Shown here: in pieces, positions 1 through 10,210 of the stretch
How the letters are laid out: the number at the start of each line of letters is the position of its first letter
Numbering within the stretch: the stretch's first letter is position 1
Assembly (NCBI RefSeq): GCF_016734805.1
Contig: NZ_JAERQG010000004.1
Span: forward strand, 434,001-498,000
Direction of reading: 5' to 3'
Length of the DNA: 64,000 nucleotides
DNA from: Marivirga atlantica
Lineage (GTDB): Bacteria; Bacteroidota; Bacteroidia; Cytophagales; Cyclobacteriaceae
Notes under the pieces: model-generated
Databases searched by the model: none
Seen by the model: only the letters and a program-made list of their open reading frames with translations
What the model was told of the DNA's origin: nothing
Made by a program: the position numbers and the translations under genes

Positions 1-1
1 C

Positions 2-1303
2 AGGGTAAGTATCGAATTGGGAGATGTGTATATTAACCAACAAGAGTACAATCAGGCTATTAATGAGCTTAAAAGAGCTCTTGTTATGGCGCAGCGTATT
101 AATTCAACTAATATACTGAAGGATGTTTATCAAAACCTATCTAAGGTTTATGATGCAGTCGGTGATAAAGAGAATGCATTAATTTATATGAGATTATACC
201 TTCTGGAAGCTGAACGTAAGTACAAGAAGGATAACACCAAAGCTATTGCAGAAATAGAGACGATTTACAAGCTCGATAAAAAAGAACAGGAAATTGATTT
301 GCTAAAAAAGGAGAAGTCAATTGAAGACCTGAAGACAAAACAACGCAAGTTCTTTTTATATGCTGCGGCTGCAGGTATACTTTTTCTACTCATACTCATT
401 CTAATCCTGAACAATCGTAACAAGCTTAAGAACAGAACCAACAAAAAGCTTCAATTGCAAAATGTTGAGATAGTAGAACAGAAAGAGGAAATAGAAGCAA
501 TCAATGAGAAGTTAGAAGAAAAAAGCAAATCGCTTGCTAATAAGAACGAGCAAATTACCGACAGCATCAATTATGCTCGGCAAATTCAAGAGTCATTGCT
601 GCCTGCTAAATCATTATTGAAAGAACAATTTCCAAATGCTTTCATTTATTACAAGCCTAAAGACATTGTAAGTGGTGATTTCTATTGGCATGCCGAAGCA
701 GGAGATAAAATAGCTCTGGCTATCATAGATTGTACAGGACATGGCGTACCTGGTGCATTCATGACCGTACTTGCTAATTCTTTACTAAATCAAATCATAT
801 TAGAAACAGGGATTCATTCTCCTGATTTAGCCATCAGTCTGCTTGATCAAAAAATTCAACAAACACTTCATCAAAATCAATTAGGCTCGGCCAGCATGGA
901 TGGGCTTGATATCGGGTTACTCTTTATCAATAAAAAGAAAAAAGTTGCTGAATTTACTGGGGCAAAAATACCGCTTTATGTGGTAAAGGAAGGTGAACTT
1001 TCAAAAGTAGCGGCCGATCGTTATTCTGTAGGAAGTAGCCAAGGGCTGGACAAAGTATTTAACAAAAAAGAAGTGAAGCTTGAAGAAGGCAGCATGCTTT
1101 ATTTAAGTACTGATGGCTATCAAGATCAGTTTGGCGGGCCAAATGATAAGAAGTTTATGAAGAAAAATTTTTATAACTTCTTAACGTCAATTAGTAACCT
1201 TCCTCCTACTGAACAGGAACATGCGCTGGAAACTCAGTTTCAGCAATGGAGGGGAAGAAATGCTCAAACTGATGATATTTTAGTGGTAGGAATTAAGGTT
1301 TAA
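2..1303 (+). CDS. TPR-containing SpoIIE-type (PP2C) serine phosphatase, 5'-truncated by window edge
   Basis: Signal-transduction protein whose C-terminal domain belongs to the SpoIIE/PPM family of Mn/Mg-dependent Ser/Thr phosphatases. The frame is open to the left edge and already reads as a TPR helix there, so the true start lies outside. Counting from the TTG codon at nt 17: TPR helices at about 1-65, one membrane segment at about 112-133, a coiled coil at about 140-185, then the phosphatase domain. That domain shows SGDFYW (metal-binding Asp 221), DCTGHGVPGAFMT (Asp 238), STDGYQDQ and a terminal TDDILVV motif. The layout (TPR, membrane segment, coiled coil, SpoIIE) is common in Bacteroidota sensory proteins. 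Its stop overlaps the next start by one base (TAATG), so the K+ channel gene is co-transcribed and probably translationally coupled. The substrate is unknown. Confidence 0.9.
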   Translation, partial: RVSIELGDVYINQQEYNQAINELKRALVMAQRINSTNILKDVYQNLSKVYDAVGDKENALIYMRLYLLEAERKYKKDNTKAIAEIETIYKLDKKEQEIDLLKKEKSIEDLKTKQRKFFLYAAAAGILFLLILILILNNRNKLKNRTNKKLQLQNVEIVEQKEEIEAINEKLEEKSKSLANKNEQITDSINYARQIQESLLPAKSLLKEQFPNAFIYYKPKDIVSGDFYWHAEAGDKIALAIIDCTGHGVPGAFMTVLANSLLNQIILETGIHSPDLAISLLDQKIQQTLHQNQLGSASMDGLDIGLLFINKKKKVAEFTGAKIPLYVVKEGELSKVAADRYSVGSSQGLDKVFNKKEVKLEEGSMLYLSTDGYQDQFGGPNDKKFMKKNFYNFLTSISNLPPTEQEHALETQFQQWRGRNAQTDDILVVGIKV

Positions 1304-2358
1304 TGCGCATATCAAACTACAAAAAGCTCTTTTTAATAGGGATTGCTTTCCTGGCATTCTACATATTCCTTGTTTTCAGGCTTTGGGGTTATGAACAATA
1401 CGTTCAGGATGCGCCTATCAAAAACTTAAGTGATGCTTTTTGGTATAGTATAGTTACCTTAACAACCGTAGGTTATGGTGATATTGTGCCAGCATCTGAG
1501 GAAGGCAGAATCATCGGCTACATTTTTCTGTTTTTAAGTATTGGTATTTACGGTATCCTTATTGGCCAATTCTCAACAGTTATTAGCAACATCAACGAAA
1601 ATAATAAAATAGGCATGCACGGCACCAGCTTTCAAAATCATATAGTAGTAATTGGGTGGACTCAATTTGGGAAAACAGTAATTGATCAGTTGATAAGGGC
1701 AGGCAGAAAGGTAGCGGTGGTTACTAAAAACAGAGATAATATTGATCTCTTACATGAACTCTATGATAAAAAGCAGGTGTTTATATTGTATTCGGATTAT
1801 GAGAATTTCGAATTACTAGATAAAGCTAATATTGAACATTGCAGCTCAGTATTCATCAATTTGGAGAATGATACCGATAAACTCGTCTATATTCTCAACA
1901 TCAAAAAGCATTTTGAGAATCTTCAATTTGTTGTAACACTTGAAAACGCTAACCTGAAGCAAACCTTCATTAATGCAGGGGTAAAATATGCCATCTCGAA
2001 AAATGAAATTACCTCGCGTTTACTTGCTAGTTATATGTTTGAGCCAGATGTTGCTCAGTATTCAGAAGAAATATTAGCCTATCCTATTGAAGAAACTGAT
2101 TACGACATTAAGCAGTTCAGAATATTAAAAGGCAATCCATTCATTAAGCAAGAGTATGACAAATCTTTCTATGAACTAAAGAAAATGTATAATGTCATCC
2201 TTATTGGTTTAGTAAGAGAAGAAAATGGGCAAAAAACTGTTCATAAAAACCCTCAAGATAATTTTATTATTCAGGAGGGTGATTTCCTGATGATGATTAT
2301 GAACAGAGCAGCGGAAAGTAAAATCAGAAAAGTATTCTCCATTAAAGAAGGTATTTAA
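1303..2358 (+). CDS. K+ channel with RCK (TrkA-N/TrkA-C) regulatory domains
   Basis: Two-transmembrane potassium channel subunit of the MthK/Kch type (351 aa). Membrane helix at about 8-27, pore helix followed by the K+ selectivity filter TVGYGD at 55-60, second helix at about 70-95, then a cytoplasmic RCK domain beginning HIVVIGWTQFGK (nucleotide-binding Rossmann loop with glycines 118 and 123; the usual first Gly-x-Gly is altered to Gly-Trp-Thr). A TrkA-C-like segment fills about 245-345. It starts on the last base of the phosphatase stop codon. The gene end overlaps the converging glycosyltransferase by 4 bp, both stops sharing TTAA. Channel identity is clear from the filter; the ligand is unknown. 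Confidence 0.93.
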   Translation: MRISNYKKLFLIGIAFLAFYIFLVFRLWGYEQYVQDAPIKNLSDAFWYSIVTLTTVGYGDIVPASEEGRIIGYIFLFLSIGIYGILIGQFSTVISNINENNKIGMHGTSFQNHIVVIGWTQFGKTVIDQLIRAGRKVAVVTKNRDNIDLLHELYDKKQVFILYSDYENFELLDKANIEHCSSVFINLENDTDKLVYILNIKKHFENLQFVVTLENANLKQTFINAGVKYAISKNEITSRLLASYMFEPDVAQYSEEILAYPIEETDYDIKQFRILKGNPFIKQEYDKSFYELKKMYNVILIGLVREENGQKTVHKNPQDNFIIQEGDFLMMIMNRAAESKIRKVFSIKEGI

Positions 2359-3539
2359 GTCTTCTTCAACTTAGCCCTGGCAGATTTCTCCCAAACAGCT
2401 GATTGTTTCCCTTTTAACAACCTAAAAAAGCCTTGATAGACTGATACATTCATAAACACAAAATAGAAAGGTATGAGAAACACTTTACTGCTCTTGCCTT
2501 TTAACTCATACAAATTACCCATTGCCGCTAAAAAGTAGAAAAACACTTGACTTGCCAACAGTACAGTATACACTATTCCGGCACCAGCAACTACCAGGTA
2601 AATATTTATTAGAAGTAAAATGAGTAGACTTAATGGTGCTACAGTCCAACGGAAGAATCGATGAGATATATACTGGAAGCTGAGTGTTCCATATTTAAAA
2701 AAATTGAGAAGCCCTGCAAATAAGCCTACCGCTTGCAGACCACCAGCAGAAATTCTTACTTTTCTTTTTCTTTCCTCTGCAATGGATGATGATCCCGCTT
2801 CCATTGCATAGGCTTCCGGCTCATACCTTACCTTATATCCGTTCATGGCAATCTTAACCGACAAAAAGAAATCCTCGATGATGATTCCGTCAGGTACAGG
2901 ATCCATCAAATCACTTTTTACAGAGAACAATTCACCAGCAGCACCAACAACAGAATACAATTCCGAATCCCACTTTTTTAATTGTGATTCATATTTCCAA
3001 TATGCACCTTCTCCGGCCCCTGCATTCTCATCTTCATTGGTAGAAAAAACTCTCTTCTCGCCTGCTACAGCTCCTACTTTTTCATCCTTGTAATGTCTTA
3101 CTAAATTAACCAGTGCTTCTTTATTAAGAAAAGTATTCGCATCACAGAAAATAATGTAGGGTGTCTTTAGTAAAGGTAAAATTCTATTGATAGCTGCATT
3201 CTTTCCTTTTCGCTCATCTGAATGAAAATGCTTGATATTAGCATATTTAGCAATAATTTCATCGCTATTATCATCACTGCCATCAGTAACAAAACAGATG
3301 TCTAATTTGTCATCAGGATAGGATAAGGCTAGGGTATTGGCTATTTTTTCTTCAAGGATTTCTGCTTCATTGTAACATGCCACAACTAAACTCACTCGTG
3401 GTAATTCCGATGGCTCAAAGAATAAAAGTTTTTGCCTATTAAAAAGGCGTTTTAACTTTACAAGTAAAAACAACACTACAGGATAACCGAGGTATGTATA
3501 AACTACCAAAGCAAGGCAGAACCAAAAAACCAATTCCAT
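2355..3539 (-). CDS. Membrane glycosyltransferase, GT2 family (cellulose-synthase-like)
   Basis: Processive-looking GT2 enzyme (394 aa) expected to transfer a sugar from an NDP-sugar at the inner face of the cytoplasmic membrane. N-terminal membrane helix at about 5-28; GT-A domain with VACYNEAE at 53-60, TDGSDD (Asp 86), the DAN motif (Asp 133) and an acidic catalytic-base motif IIEDF. The usual QxxRW motif is replaced by a basic ERKRKVR segment, so processivity is uncertain. Three or four membrane helices fill the C-terminal 120 residues. It stands alone, divergent from the adhesin operon and convergent with the K+ channel gene. It could serve the polysaccharide locus downstream, but that is inference. 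Confidence 0.85.
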   Translation of the reverse strand: MELVFWFCLALVVYTYLGYPVVLFLLVKLKRLFNRQKLLFFEPSELPRVSLVVACYNEAEILEEKIANTLALSYPDDKLDICFVTDGSDDNSDEIIAKYANIKHFHSDERKGKNAAINRILPLLKTPYIIFCDANTFLNKEALVNLVRHYKDEKVGAVAGEKRVFSTNEDENAGAGEGAYWKYESQLKKWDSELYSVVGAAGELFSVKSDLMDPVPDGIIIEDFFLSVKIAMNGYKVRYEPEAYAMEAGSSSIAEERKRKVRISAGGLQAVGLFAGLLNFFKYGTLSFQYISHRFFRWTVAPLSLLILLLINIYLVVAGAGIVYTVLLASQVFFYFLAAMGNLYELKGKSSKVFLIPFYFVFMNVSVYQGFFRLLKGKQSAVWEKSARAKLKKT

Positions 3540-3548
3540 AATAATCGT

Positions 3549-3589
3549 TTAATCGAAAATATGGCTTGAAGATAAAGTGTTACGATTAA
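3549..3589. promoter_or_regulatory. 7-bp inverted repeat in divergent intergenic region
   Basis: TTAATCG at 3549-3555 and CGATTAA at 3583-3589 form a perfect 7-bp inverted repeat 27 bases apart, in the 89-bp gap between the divergent glycosyltransferase gene and the adhesin operon. The right arm runs into a T tract. It could be an operator serving one or both genes, or chance in AT-rich DNA. Confidence 0.2.
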
Positions 3590-3628
3590 TTTTTTGTACT
3601 TTTCCGATAAAATATTAGAGTTAAAGAC

Positions 3629-6600
3629 ATGTGCCGCGCCTTTCTGAAGGGAATCAATTTTTCAAAGATTTTTATTGGCTTAATAGTTTTGATGCTACAG
3701 CAACACCAGCTGCTGGCACAAAACAATCCAACCTTTACATCCACGCCATCAGCAAGTATTACCTATGGTGAAACCTATGATTATTTAGTAGAAGTAACTG
3801 ATTTAGACGGTGATGACATCGAGGTGGTAATACAAAGTGGCTCACTCCCTGGAGGGCTTAACTTTACGGATAACTTAGATGGAACTTATAGTATTGCAGG
3901 TGATCCAACAGAGGCAGGCACTTTTCCTATTACGCTAGAAGTACGTGAAGTTCTAAATAATGCTAATAGCAATACGCAGGCATTTAATATTGAAGTAGCC
4001 AGAGCACAACTTAATGTCATTGCTGATAATAAAACCATTACCTATGGTGATGCAATTCCAACACTCACTTTCTCTTATCAGTCCTCTGATTTTGTAAACA
4101 GCGAAACAGAAGCTGTTATTGATGTTGATCCGGATATTTCGACAACTGCTACCATGGCTAGTAATGCAGGTACTTATCCTATCACCCTCGCTGATGGTAA
4201 CGATGATAACTACACTTTCCTTTTTACTGATGCTACATTGGAGATCACTCAGGCCAGCCAGACTATTACTTTCACTGATCCTGACAACAAAACTTATGGT
4301 GATGCCGATTTCAATCTGGTCGCTTCTTCTGATTCTGGACTACCTGTTGACTTTAGTATTGTTAGTGGACCTGCTACACTTACCGGAAGCACGGTAACCA
4401 TTACTGGAGCCGGAACTGTTGTGGTAGAAGCTACTCAGTCTGGTGATGTTAATTATACAGCGGCCACACCAGTACAACAATCTTTTGAAGTAGCCAAAGC
4501 ACAACTTAATGTCATTGCTGATAATAAAACCATTACTTATGGTGATGCTATTCCAACACTCACTTTCTCTTATCAGTCCTCTGATTTTGTAAATAGCGAA
4601 ACCGCTGCTGTCATTGATGTTGATCCGGACATTTCGACAACTGCTACCATAGCGAGTGATGCAGGTACTTATTCGATCACCCTCGCTGATGGTAGCGATG
4701 ATAACTATAGCTTTATCTTTACACAGGCTACCTTAGAAATTACGCAAGCTAGCCAGACTATTACTTTTACTGATCCTGCCGACAAAACTTACGGTGATGC
4801 AGATTTCAATCTGTCTGCTTCTTCCGATTCAGGTTTGCCTGTCAGTTTCTCAGTTATAAGTGGACCTGCAACACTTTCCGGAAGCACAGTAACCATTACT
4901 GGAGCTGGAACTGTTGTGATAGAAGCTACTCAAGCTGGTGACGTTAATTATACAGCGGCCACTCCAGTACAACAATCTTTTGAAGTAGCCAAAGCACAAC
5001 TTAATGTCATTGCTGATAATAAAACCATTACTTATGGCGATGCTTTGCCAGCACTCACTTTCTCCTTCAATGCTGCTGATTTTGTAAATAGTGAAACAGA
5101 AGCTGTCATTGATCTTGATCCAGATATTTCTACAACGGCTACCATCGCTAGTGATGCGGGTACTTACCCAATCACCCTCGCTGATGGTAGCGATGATAAC
5201 TATAGCTTTATCTTTACACAGGCTACCTTAGAAATTACGCAAGCTAGCCAGACTATTACTTTCACTGATCCTGCTGACAAAACTTATGGTGATGCCGATT
5301 TCAATCTGATTGCTTCTTCTGATTCTGGACTACCTGTTGACTTTAGTATTGTTAGTGGACCTGCTACACTTACCGGAAGCACGGTAACCATTACTGGAGC
5401 CGGAACTGTTGTGGTAGAAGCTACTCAGTCTGGTGATGTTAATTATACCGCTGCCATACCAGTACAACAATCTTTTGAAGTAGCCAAAGCCCAACTTAAT
5501 GTTATTGCTGATAATAAAAACATTACCTATGGTGACGCCATTCCAACGCTCACTTTCTCCTTCAATGCAACTGATTTTGTGAACAGCGAAACAGAAGCTG
5601 TCATTGATCTTGATCCAGATATTTCTACAACGGCTACCATAGCGAGTGATGCGGGCACTTACCCTATTACATTGGCTGATGGCAGTGATGATAACTATAT
5701 CTTCATCTTTACGCAGGCTACCTTAGAAATTACACAAGCCAGCCAGACTATTACTTTCACTGATCCTGCTGACAAAACTTACGGTGATGCTGATTTCAAT
5801 CTGGTTGCTTCTTCCGATTCTGGACTACCTGTTGACTTTAGTATTATTAGTGGACCAGCAACACTTTCCGGAAGCACAGTAACCATTACTGGAGCCGGAA
5901 CTGTTGTGGTAGAAGCTACTCAAGCTGGTGATGTTAATTATACAGCAGCCACACCAGTGCAGCAATCTTTTGAAGTAGCCAAAGCACAACTTAATGTCAT
6001 TGCTGATAATAAAAACATTACCTATGGTGACGCTATTCCAACGCTTACTTTCTCCTTCAATGCAACTGATTTTGTGAACAGCGAAACAGAAGCTGTCATT
6101 GATCTTGATCCAGATATTTCTACAACGGCTACCATAGCGAGTGACGCTGGTACCTATCCCATTACACTCGCTGATGGTAGCGATGATAATTATACATTCC
6201 TTTTTACTGATGCTACATTGGAGATTACTCAGGCTAGTCAGACTATTACTTTCACTGATCCTGCCGACAAAACTTATGGTGATGCCGATTTCAATCTGGT
6301 CGCTTCTTCCAATTCGGGTTTGCCTGTCAGTTTCTCCATCATAAGCGGACCTGCTACTCTTTTCGGAAGTACAGTGACTATTACAGGTGCCGGAACTGTC
6401 GTTGTAGAAGCTACTCAAACAGGTGATGTTAATTATACCGCGGCCACACCAGTGCAACAATCTTTTGAAGTAGCCAAAGCACAACTTAATGTCATTGCTG
6501 ATAATAAAACCATTACCTATGGTGATGCTATTCCAGCACTCACATTCTCTTATCAGTCCTCTGATTTTGTCAACAGTGAAACAGAAGCTGTTATCGATGT

Positions 6601-9600
6601 TGATCCAGATATTTCTACAACGGCTACCATAGCTAGTAATGCAGGTACTTATCCTATCACCCTCGCTGATGGTAGCGATGATAACTATAACTTTATCTTT
6701 ACACAGGCTACCTTAGAAATTACTCAAGCCAGCCAGACTATTACTTTCACTGATCCTGACGACAAAACTTATGGTGACGAAGATTTCAATCTGATTGCTT
6801 CTTCAGATTCTGGTTTGCCTGTTGACTTTAGCATTGTTAGCGGACCTGCGACACTTTCAGGAAGTACAGTGACTATTACAGGTGCCGGAACTGTTGTGGT
6901 AGAAGCTACTCAAGCTGGTGATGTTAATTATACAGCGGCCACACCAGTACAGCAATCTTTTGAAGTAGCCAAAGCCACAGCATCAATTACTTTTACTCAG
7001 TTACTTAAGAATTTTAATGGTAGTCCTAAATCAGCTGATTTCACTACTACTCCTGAAGGACTGAATACTACAGTTACCTATAATAACAACTCAACGATAC
7101 CCACAAATCCCGGAAGCTATGATTTAGAAGTAACCATTGACGAGAGTAATTATGAAGGAACTGCTTCTGCAACTTTTGTGATAAATGGAGCTCCAAATGT
7201 TACTTCAATAGGACCATTTAATTATAACGAGGATGAGTCCCCTATTTCAAATATTCTCCTGCTTAACTACTTCTCTGATGTGGAAGACAGTCCATCCCAA
7301 TTAAATTTTAGCCTCATTGGTAGAACCAATAGCAGCTTATATAATACATTCACCCTGTCTGGAAATGAAATTTCTTTAAGTCTCGCAGCTAATGCATTCG
7401 GTAGTTCTACAATTACTATAAGATGCACTGATTCTAATGGCTTATCAACTGATCAGAGTTTTACAATTAATGTTTCCCCGGTTCAGGATGATCCACTATT
7501 TACAAGCACTCCGCAAGTTTCTGTTAATGAAGATTTCACTTATCAATATAATATAACTGCGGCAGACGCTGATCCTTCAGATGAGTTAAGCATTACAAAT
7601 CAGTTAGCTCTTCCAGTCTGGCTGTCTCTAACGGATAATGGAGATGGAACTGCATTATTAACAGGCACACCAAACAACAATCAGGTCGGTAATTATGGAG
7701 TGGCATTAGAAGTGAATGATGGCAATGGAAACACGGCTCAACAGCTCTTTAATATTGAAGTTATCAATACCAATGATAAACCAATCATCACAAGTACGCC
7801 TGTTTTAACTGCCTCGTTAAACACTTTATACAGCTATACTTTTACGGCTACAGATGTAGATCCGGGTGATGAATTAACCATTATAGTCAATCAAAAACCA
7901 TCTTGGATTACGGCTACTGAAACTGAACCTGGTAAATTAGTGCTAAGTGGAACTCCAACAAATAACGATAGAGATGAATCTACAGACGTTAGTATAACAG
8001 TATCAGATTTAGCCGATGCAGAGACCACTCAGAATTTTACCATCTCTGTTAATTTCCCAAATTCTGCTCCTGTATTTACATCATCCCCGCAGTTAGAGGT
8101 GAATGAAGATGAGCTGTACCAATATGAGATAGCCGTAAATGATATTGATAATGATTCCTACACTTTAGAAGCTTTACTTAAACCCGATTGGCTTAACTTC
8201 TCCAATGAGAATGATCAATACAGTCTTCAAGGAACACCTTTAAATGAAGATGTTGGAGCGCATCAGGTTATTCTTCGAGTACAAGATCAATTAGGTGCTA
8301 ACACTACGCAGAATTATACTATTGAAGTAATCAATGTGAACGATACTCCGGTTTTTGTCACTACTCCCATTTTAGAGGCTCAACAAAATAACACTTATAA
8401 TTTACCACTAGAAGTACTAGATGTAGACACGAATGATGAATTAACTTTCTCCTTTATTCAGCAACCTACTTGGTTAACAATCAATGCTTCAAATACTTTA
8501 ACTGGAACTCCTAATAGGGAAGATGTAGAAAACTCTCCCCATGTGGTAGAGATTAAAGTGGAAGATAATGCGGGTGCTTCTGATACGCTAAGTTTTTCAA
8601 TAGAAGTTCAGTATGAAAATTCAGCACCAACGCTTGACCCAGTTCCTGAACTGATTACGTTAACGGAAGATGACTTAGCCATTAAAACAATACTACTTAC
8701 AGGAATTACTGCTGGAGAAGAAAATAATCAAAGCATTAGTATATCAATAGATAATTCCAATGAAGCGCTTTTTGAAAGCTTCTCACTTAACTATACATCT
8801 CCACAATCAACTGCTGAAATTTCTTACCAGTTAAAAGCCGATGCCTTTGGTGAGGCAGTTATCAATATTACCGTAACTGATGATGGCGCTGAAGATATTA
8901 ATTCTATTTCAGATTCATTCACAATAGCAGTAGAAGGGGTAAATGATGCCCCTTTATTTAATTCTGATCCGGTTGTAAAAGCACAATCCAATACTGCCTA
9001 CACTTATAACATTGAAGTAGATGATGCCGACCCTACCGATGTTTTAACAATTTCACAAGTAGTAGGCCCATCATGGCTTAGTGTAACAAACCAGAATAAT
9101 AGATCAGCTATTTTAACAGGAATGGTACCGGAAACGGCTACTTCCGAACAAATTACTCTAAGAGTTACAGATGAAAGTGGTGAGTTCGCTGAGCAAGCTT
9201 TCACCATTCAAATTAATACCCAACCTGTAATCAATAATTATGAGGTTGAGCTAAATGAAGATGAGGCTTTTATCCTAAATAGCGACCTATTGAATACCCT
9301 TTATTCGGACGAGGATGATGATCCTTTCACTAAAATAATTTTGAATTGGGCAGCTGGAAATTTCACTTCAAATGGCGCTGAAATAACCAAAGGTCAGGAA
9401 TTAGATATTTCAGAAGGTGTAGCTTTAACTTATAAAGCGCCCGATAACTATAGCGGTACGCAAACAATTTCTTATACAGTTTCCGATCCTTTCATTTTTT
9501 CAGAAGAAGCCATCATTACTTTAACTTTTTTACCAGTTAATGATGCCCCAACCATTACCAATATTGAATCTGAGACACTCGAATACGTACAAGGAGCCAG

Positions 9601-10210
9601 TCCTATACAGATTACCTCATCAATCACCATTTCTGATATTGACGATCAAATGATAGATAGTGCATGGGTGAAAATCAGTTCTAGTTATAATCAAAGTGAA
9701 GATGAGCTAATACTTGAAACCGATGCAGAAGTAACAAGTAGGTTTGAAAGGAATTCTGGAACTTTGCTCATAACTGGTCAGCTGAGTAAATCTGAATATG
9801 AAATTATATTGAGTGAAGTAGCCTATTTCAATAGTAATGAGTTAACTGACGATACCACTCCAAAATCCATTAGCTTTCAAATTTCTGATGGAGATAGTTT
9901 GAGTAATGTGCTAAGCAGAAATCTGGTTATATCAGAAGTACTACCTGAACTTGAGATTTATACTGCCTTCACACCAAATGGAGATGGTATTAATGACACC
10001 TGGAGATTCCCAAATATTGATCAATTTGAAGATGTGCAGATAAAAATATCAGACTTGAATGGTCGTGAAATTTTCAATTGTAGAGGTCAAACGTGTGAAT
10101 GGGATGGCGTATACAATAGTGAAGTATTACCAGCGGGTACTTATTTTTACAATGTATCACTTAATGGAGGTAGAAGAAATTACGATGGTACTGTTACAAT
10201 TATAAAATGA
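3629..10210 (+). CDS. Giant MBG-repeat surface adhesin with CHU_C (type B T9SS) C-terminal domain
   Basis: Secreted cell-surface protein of 2193 aa. N-terminal signal peptide with hydrophobic core at about 14-28 and likely cleavage near LLAQ (residue 31). A short Ig-like stretch is followed by six tandem 165-aa units (about residues 127-1116), each a pair of MBG-type beta-sandwiches marked by NKTITYGDA and DKTYGDADFNL. Next come a divergent MBG-like unit, then a series of cadherin-like/putative-Ig (He_PIG-type) modules to about 2100. The last ~85 residues are a gliding-motility-associated CHU_C domain (FTPNGDGINDTWRFPN, WDGVYN, PAGTYFY), the type B signal for T9SS export. The stop overlaps the PorP/SprF start as ATGA, matching the family rule that CHU_C substrates travel with a dedicated PorP/SprF partner. 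The ligand is unknown. SprB-like adhesion or gliding is possible but not shown. Confidence 0.92.
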   Translation: MCRAFLKGINFSKIFIGLIVLMLQQHQLLAQNNPTFTSTPSASITYGETYDYLVEVTDLDGDDIEVVIQSGSLPGGLNFTDNLDGTYSIAGDPTEAGTFPITLEVREVLNNANSNTQAFNIEVARAQLNVIADNKTITYGDAIPTLTFSYQSSDFVNSETEAVIDVDPDISTTATMASNAGTYPITLADGNDDNYTFLFTDATLEITQASQTITFTDPDNKTYGDADFNLVASSDSGLPVDFSIVSGPATLTGSTVTITGAGTVVVEATQSGDVNYTAATPVQQSFEVAKAQLNVIADNKTITYGDAIPTLTFSYQSSDFVNSETAAVIDVDPDISTTATIASDAGTYSITLADGSDDNYSFIFTQATLEITQASQTITFTDPADKTYGDADFNLSASSDSGLPVSFSVISGPATLSGSTVTITGAGTVVIEATQAGDVNYTAATPVQQSFEVAKAQLNVIADNKTITYGDALPALTFSFNAADFVNSETEAVIDLDPDISTTATIASDAGTYPITLADGSDDNYSFIFTQATLEITQASQTITFTDPADKTYGDADFNLIASSDSGLPVDFSIVSGPATLTGSTVTITGAGTVVVEATQSGDVNYTAAIPVQQSFEVAKAQLNVIADNKNITYGDAIPTLTFSFNATDFVNSETEAVIDLDPDISTTATIASDAGTYPITLADGSDDNYIFIFTQATLEITQASQTITFTDPADKTYGDADFNLVASSDSGLPVDFSIISGPATLSGSTVTITGAGTVVVEATQAGDVNYTAATPVQQSFEVAKAQLNVIADNKNITYGDAIPTLTFSFNATDFVNSETEAVIDLDPDISTTATIASDAGTYPITLADGSDDNYTFLFTDATLEITQASQTITFTDPADKTYGDADFNLVASSNSGLPVSFSIISGPATLFGSTVTITGAGTVVVEATQTGDVNYTAATPVQQSFEVAKAQLNVIADNKTITYGDAIPALTFSYQSSDFVNSETEAVIDVDPDISTTATIASNAGTYPITLADGSDDNYNFIFTQATLEITQASQTITFTDPDDKTYGDEDFNLIASSDSGLPVDFSIVSGPATLSGSTVTITGAGTVVVEATQAGDVNYTAATPVQQSFEVAKATASITFTQLLKNFNGSPKSADFTTTPEGLNTTVTYNNNSTIPTNPGSYDLEVTIDESNYEGTASATFVINGAPNVTSIGPFNYNEDESPISNILLLNYFSDVEDSPSQLNFSLIGRTNSSLYNTFTLSGNEISLSLAANAFGSSTITIRCTDSNGLSTDQSFTINVSPVQDDPLFTSTPQVSVNEDFTYQYNITAADADPSDELSITNQLALPVWLSLTDNGDGTALLTGTPNNNQVGNYGVALEVNDGNGNTAQQLFNIEVINTNDKPIITSTPVLTASLNTLYSYTFTATDVDPGDELTIIVNQKPSWITATETEPGKLVLSGTPTNNDRDESTDVSITVSDLADAETTQNFTISVNFPNSAPVFTSSPQLEVNEDELYQYEIAVNDIDNDSYTLEALLKPDWLNFSNENDQYSLQGTPLNEDVGAHQVILRVQDQLGANTTQNYTIEVINVNDTPVFVTTPILEAQQNNTYNLPLEVLDVDTNDELTFSFIQQPTWLTINASNTLTGTPNREDVENSPHVVEIKVEDNAGASDTLSFSIEVQYENSAPTLDPVPELITLTEDDLAIKTILLTGITAGEENNQSISISIDNSNEALFESFSLNYTSPQSTAEISYQLKADAFGEAVINITVTDDGAEDINSISDSFTIAVEGVNDAPLFNSDPVVKAQSNTAYTYNIEVDDADPTDVLTISQVVGPSWLSVTNQNNRSAILTGMVPETATSEQITLRVTDESGEFAEQAFTIQINTQPVINNYEVELNEDEAFILNSDLLNTLYSDEDDDPFTKIILNWAAGNFTSNGAEITKGQELDISEGVALTYKAPDNYSGTQTISYTVSDPFIFSEEAIITLTFLPVNDAPTITNIESETLEYVQGASPIQITSSITISDIDDQMIDSAWVKISSSYNQSEDELILETDAEVTSRFERNSGTLLITGQLSKSEYEIILSEVAYFNSNELTDDTTPKSISFQISDGDSLSNVLSRNLVISEVLPELEIYTAFTPNGDGINDTWRFPNIDQFEDVQIKISDLNGREIFNCRGQTCEWDGVYNSEVLPAGTYFYNVSLNGGRRNYDGTVTIIK
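4006..6975 (+). repeat. Six exact-length 495-bp tandem coding repeats (MBG units)
   Basis: The string acaacttaatg, or a one-base variant, recurs at 4006, 4501, 4996, 5491, 5986 and 6481. The spacing is therefore exactly 495 bp (165 codons) with no indels across 2970 bp. The copies are nearly identical in DNA but mosaic. The SYQSSDF version appears in copies 1, 2 and 6 and the SFNA(A/T)DF version in 3-5. The TFLFTDATL version appears in 1 and 5 and the IFTQATL version in 2, 3, 4 and 6. This suggests unequal exchange or gene conversion between units. Copy number could change without breaking the frame. Confidence 0.95.

Noticed and set aside
5825-6484. A 219-codon open frame on the minus strand within the MBG repeats.
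   Set aside because: It is antisense to clear coding repeats, it exists because the repeat has no stops in that frame, and its protein is Cys/Ser-rich with no recognisable domain.
4006-6975. Regular direct repeats considered as a CRISPR-like array.
   Set aside because: Units are 495 bp, fully coding, without short repeat/spacer structure or cas genes.
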